Shown here: piece by piece, positions 7,093-9,358 of the stretch
Position numbering within the stretch: the stretch's first letter is position 1
Layout: every line of letters starts with the position of its first letter
Assembly (NCBI GenBank): GCA_024280675.1
Contig: JAJRPT010000201.1
Location: 1-9,358 of the forward strand
DNA from: Bacteroidota bacterium
GTDB lineage: Bacteria; Bacteroidota; Ignavibacteria; Kapaibacteriales; UBA2268
Length of the DNA: 9,358 nt
Direction: 5' to 3'
Program-made: the position numbers and the translations under genes
Notes under the pieces: model-generated
Told to the model about the DNA's origin: nothing
The model's input: only the letters and a program-made list of their open reading frames with translations
Database searches by the model: none

Positions 7093-8559
7093 ATGCAGTA
7101 TAATAAAATAAAATATGAAGCCGTAACATTTGATGATGTTTTGCTTGAGCCAAAGTATTCAAACACTATGCCAAGGGATGCCTCGTTGAAGACACGTCTG
7201 AGCAAGAATATTACTTTGAACTCACCATTTATTTCTGCTGCCATGGACACTGTGACGGAGTCCGAGATGGCGATTGCTCTTGCACGTGAGGGTGGAATAG
7301 GAGTGATTCATAAGAACTTATCAATTCAAAAACAAGCCGAAGAAGTAGACAGAGTCAAACGCTCCGAATCTGGAATGATTGTCGATCCGATTACCCTTTG
7401 GGGAGATAAAACAGTTGCCGATGCCTTGAGCTTGATGGCAAAATATCATATTTCTGGGATTCCTGTAATTGATAAAGACAACAAACTTATCGGCATTATC
7501 ACAAACCGTGATTTGCGTTTTAACCCTTCTCCAAATGATAGCATCTCCTCGGTTATGACAAGTAAAGGTCTTGTCACCGCACCCAGAGGCACAACCCTTG
7601 CCGATGCAGAGGAAATATTGCAAAGCCATAGAATTGAAAAGCTACCTGTGGTCGATGACTCCAATACGCTCATTGGGCTTATCACATTCAAGGATATTCA
7701 AAAGAAGAAACAACATCCCAATGCCTCCAAAGATAGTCGTGGAAGGCTTATCGTTGGTGCTGCGGTTGGGATTGCGGCAAACACATTGCAGAGAGTCGAT
7801 GCACTCGCAAAAGCTGGAGTTGATGCAATCTTTGTAGATACTGCCCATGGCCACTCCCAAGGTGTACTCGATATGGTCAGACTGATTAAGGATAAGCATC
7901 CGAAATTAGATTTGATTGCTGGGAATATTGCCACGGCATCGGCTGCCAAGGCTTTGATAGATGTTGGAGCCGATGGCTTGAAGGTTGGGATTGGTCCTGG
8001 ATCAATTTGCACAACAAGAGTGGTTGCAGGAGTTGGAGTGCCACAGCTTTCAGCCATAATGAATGTAGCATCCGTTACTGCAGAAAATGACATTCCTTTG
8101 ATTGCCGACGGTGGAATTAAGCAAACAGGGGATATAGCCAAAGCCATTGCTGCCGGTGCCGATTCGGTGATGATAGGAAGTCTATTTGCCGGTCATGCGG
8201 AATCTCCTGGTGAGAAAGTTATTTACGAAGGTCGTCCATATAAAGTCTATCGTGGGATGGGTTCGCTTGGTGCAATGCAAAAAGGTTCGGCCGACCGCTA
8301 TTTCCAAGACGCTGAAGCAGAAATATCAAAATTTGTACCCGAAGGTATTGAGGGCAGAGTCCCGTTCAAAGGTCGGGTGTCTGAGACACTTTATCAACTC
8401 TGTGGCGGATTACGTTCGGCAATGGGATACTGCGGTTCGGCAACGATTGAGATGATGAAAGAAAAAACAACATTTGTAAAAATTACAAGTGCGTCTTTGC
8501 GTGAATCACATCCGCATGATGTTGATATTACCAAAGAATCTCCTAACTATTTTGTATAG
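7093..8559 (+). CDS. guaB: IMP dehydrogenase
   Basis: Inosine-5'-monophosphate dehydrogenase oxidises IMP to XMP with NAD+, the committed step of guanine nucleotide synthesis, in the cytosol. Starting at the ATG 7093 the protein has 488 residues, the same as E. coli GuaB, and begins close to the conserved TFDDVLLEPKYS (12-23). SAAMDTVTE lies at 48-56 and GGIGVIHKN at 67-75. A tandem CBS (Bateman) module spans about 94-205, a site of nucleotide-dependent control in this family. The barrel resumes with IFVDTAHGHS (246-255). The catalytic loop GPGSICTTR (301-309) carries Cys306, which forms the covalent XMP intermediate, within the K+-binding turn. IADGGI (337-342) and the flap residues Arg402-Tyr403 are present. 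The frame extends four codons upstream to a TTG at 7081, but the ATG fits the family better. No Shine-Dalgarno sequence is visible, which is common in Bacteroidota. It may share a transcript with the gene 28 bases downstream. Confidence 0.97.
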   Translation: MQYNKIKYEAVTFDDVLLEPKYSNTMPRDASLKTRLSKNITLNSPFISAAMDTVTESEMAIALAREGGIGVIHKNLSIQKQAEEVDRVKRSESGMIVDPITLWGDKTVADALSLMAKYHISGIPVIDKDNKLIGIITNRDLRFNPSPNDSISSVMTSKGLVTAPRGTTLADAEEILQSHRIEKLPVVDDSNTLIGLITFKDIQKKKQHPNASKDSRGRLIVGAAVGIAANTLQRVDALAKAGVDAIFVDTAHGHSQGVLDMVRLIKDKHPKLDLIAGNIATASAAKALIDVGADGLKVGIGPGSICTTRVVAGVGVPQLSAIMNVASVTAENDIPLIADGGIKQTGDIAKAIAAGADSVMIGSLFAGHAESPGEKVIYEGRPYKVYRGMGSLGAMQKGSADRYFQDAEAEISKFVPEGIEGRVPFKGRVSETLYQLCGGLRSAMGYCGSATIEMMKEKTTFVKITSASLRESHPHDVDITKESPNYFV

Positions 8560-8587
8560 TTAAAATTAAAAATAAGAATATAATCAA

Positions 8588-9358
8588 ATGGATAAATTAC
8601 ACAGAAAGCCGCCCACATCCTACCCCTCGATGATAGATCACCGCTTGGGACAGATTAGATTTACAAGCCAAGATTTAAAACTCAACGGGCTAGTTGTTTC
8701 TTATCTCCCCAACGTAAGGTATTTGACTAATTATTCTGGCTCCTCAGCATTTTTATTTATATTAAAGGATTCACTCCACTTTGTGACCGACGACCGCTAC
8801 GAGTCGCAAATCAAGGGTGAGCTGTATCCTCTAAAGAATATGGAAATCCACATTACTCGTGATGTGTGGAAGTATTTGGCAGATTCTAAGTTCTTGGGCG
8901 AAAAAGTCAAAGCTATTGGATTTGAAGCCGATAGCATGCCATACTCTGAAGCTGTTGAAATCAGAAACATTATACGTCCTCTTAAATTCAAGCCAGCACC
9001 CAATGAAATTTCTCGTTTCACAATGCCAAAAGATCCAGAAGAATTAAAATATATAGAAAAAGCAGAAAGTAAATTAATAGAAGGCAAATGGTTGTATCAA
9101 ACAACAAGAAAATCTTCAAAAAATAAATTATTTAAAATTCATTTGAGCTTATGGATTGGATATATGCAATGTGATATTGAAAACGGATCTATAAATGCTT
9201 TGATAACGATGAAGGAGGATTGTATAGTAGAAATAAAATTAGGAATGAAGAACTTGAAAACACCTACTAATCCACTACAAGAACTTGAAAATATTTTAAT
9301 TGGAGTGAAAGTAGATCGGGAATTAATTACCGAGAAGATTAGATCCATTATTGGAATA
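8588..9358 (+). CDS. Creatinase/Xaa-Pro aminopeptidase-like (M24B) protein, 3' end outside window
   Basis: The frame is open for 257 codons, up to the last base. Residues about 15-135 match the creatinase N-terminal domain of M24B peptidases (Xaa-Pro aminopeptidase, prolidase): a DHRLGQIR helix, LNGLVVSYLPNVRYLTNYSG (32-51), FVTDDRYESQIKGE (65-78) and IGFEADSMPYSEA (110-122). The segment MPKDPEELKYIEKAESKL (146-163) is the usual entry to the catalytic pita-bread domain. After it the match fades: Lys217 in VEIKLG (214-219) takes the place of the first metal-ligand Asp, and the His-containing loop expected before it is missing. G+C also drops, from about 41% (8641-9000) to about 28% (9001-9358). 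An active M24B enzyme would cut an N-terminal residue before proline using two metal ions, but activity is doubtful here. The true family end is not visible. No Shine-Dalgarno sequence precedes the ATG; the 28-base gap suggests an operon with guaB. Confidence 0.75.
   Translation, partial: MDKLHRKPPTSYPSMIDHRLGQIRFTSQDLKLNGLVVSYLPNVRYLTNYSGSSAFLFILKDSLHFVTDDRYESQIKGELYPLKNMEIHITRDVWKYLADSKFLGEKVKAIGFEADSMPYSEAVEIRNIIRPLKFKPAPNEISRFTMPKDPEELKYIEKAESKLIEGKWLYQTTRKSSKNKLFKIHLSLWIGYMQCDIENGSINALITMKEDCIVEIKLGMKNLKTPTNPLQELENILIGVKVDRELITEKIRSIIGI

Noticed and set aside
7698..8147. 149-residue open frame antisense to guaB
   Set aside because: It is a shadow of guaB, with Ser/Pro/Ala-rich low-complexity composition arising from the complementary strand of Gly/Ala-rich barrel loops.

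Overview
The window is AT-rich DNA from a member of the Bacteroidota/Chlorobi (FCB) group, with a tentative leaning to the Kapabacteria/Ignavibacteria side. Three things point there. Two secreted proteins end in type IX secretion (T9SS) sorting domains, which are confined to this group. A 7-box of the form TAnnTTTG, the Bacteroidota promoter type, lies before atpD. The atpD-atpC pair stands apart from other ATP synthase genes and encodes a very short epsilon subunit. All genes lie on the + strand. No rRNA, tRNA, CRISPR array, transposase or phage gene was seen.

Layout. Positions 3-521 hold the 3' end of a polytopic membrane protein. A gene-free stretch follows (522-827). Positions 828-3722 encode a large exported protein with an IgGFc-binding-type N-terminal module, Ig-like modules and a T9SS tail, followed by a strong terminator (3745-3779). 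Positions 3867-5114 encode a second exported T9SS protein with a GEVED-type module, followed by a similar terminator (5139-5181). Then come atpD (5286-6695) and atpC (6705-6968), probably from their own promoter, guaB (7093-8559), and 28 bases later the start of a creatinase/Xaa-Pro aminopeptidase-like gene (8588 to the window end, open).

How they work together. The first half is accessory surface biology: two cell-surface or secreted adhesin-like proteins that depend on Sec and then T9SS export. The second half is housekeeping: F1 beta and epsilon subunits for ATP synthesis, IMP dehydrogenase for guanine nucleotide synthesis, and a peptidase-family protein probably co-transcribed with guaB.

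The least ordinary signals are two. First, short near-identical intergenic sequences flank the second T9SS gene, and one of them recurs upstream of the first T9SS gene, as if these genes came as cassettes. Second, the last gene abruptly loses both family resemblance and G+C content about 145-165 codons in. No clearly new multi-gene system was found.
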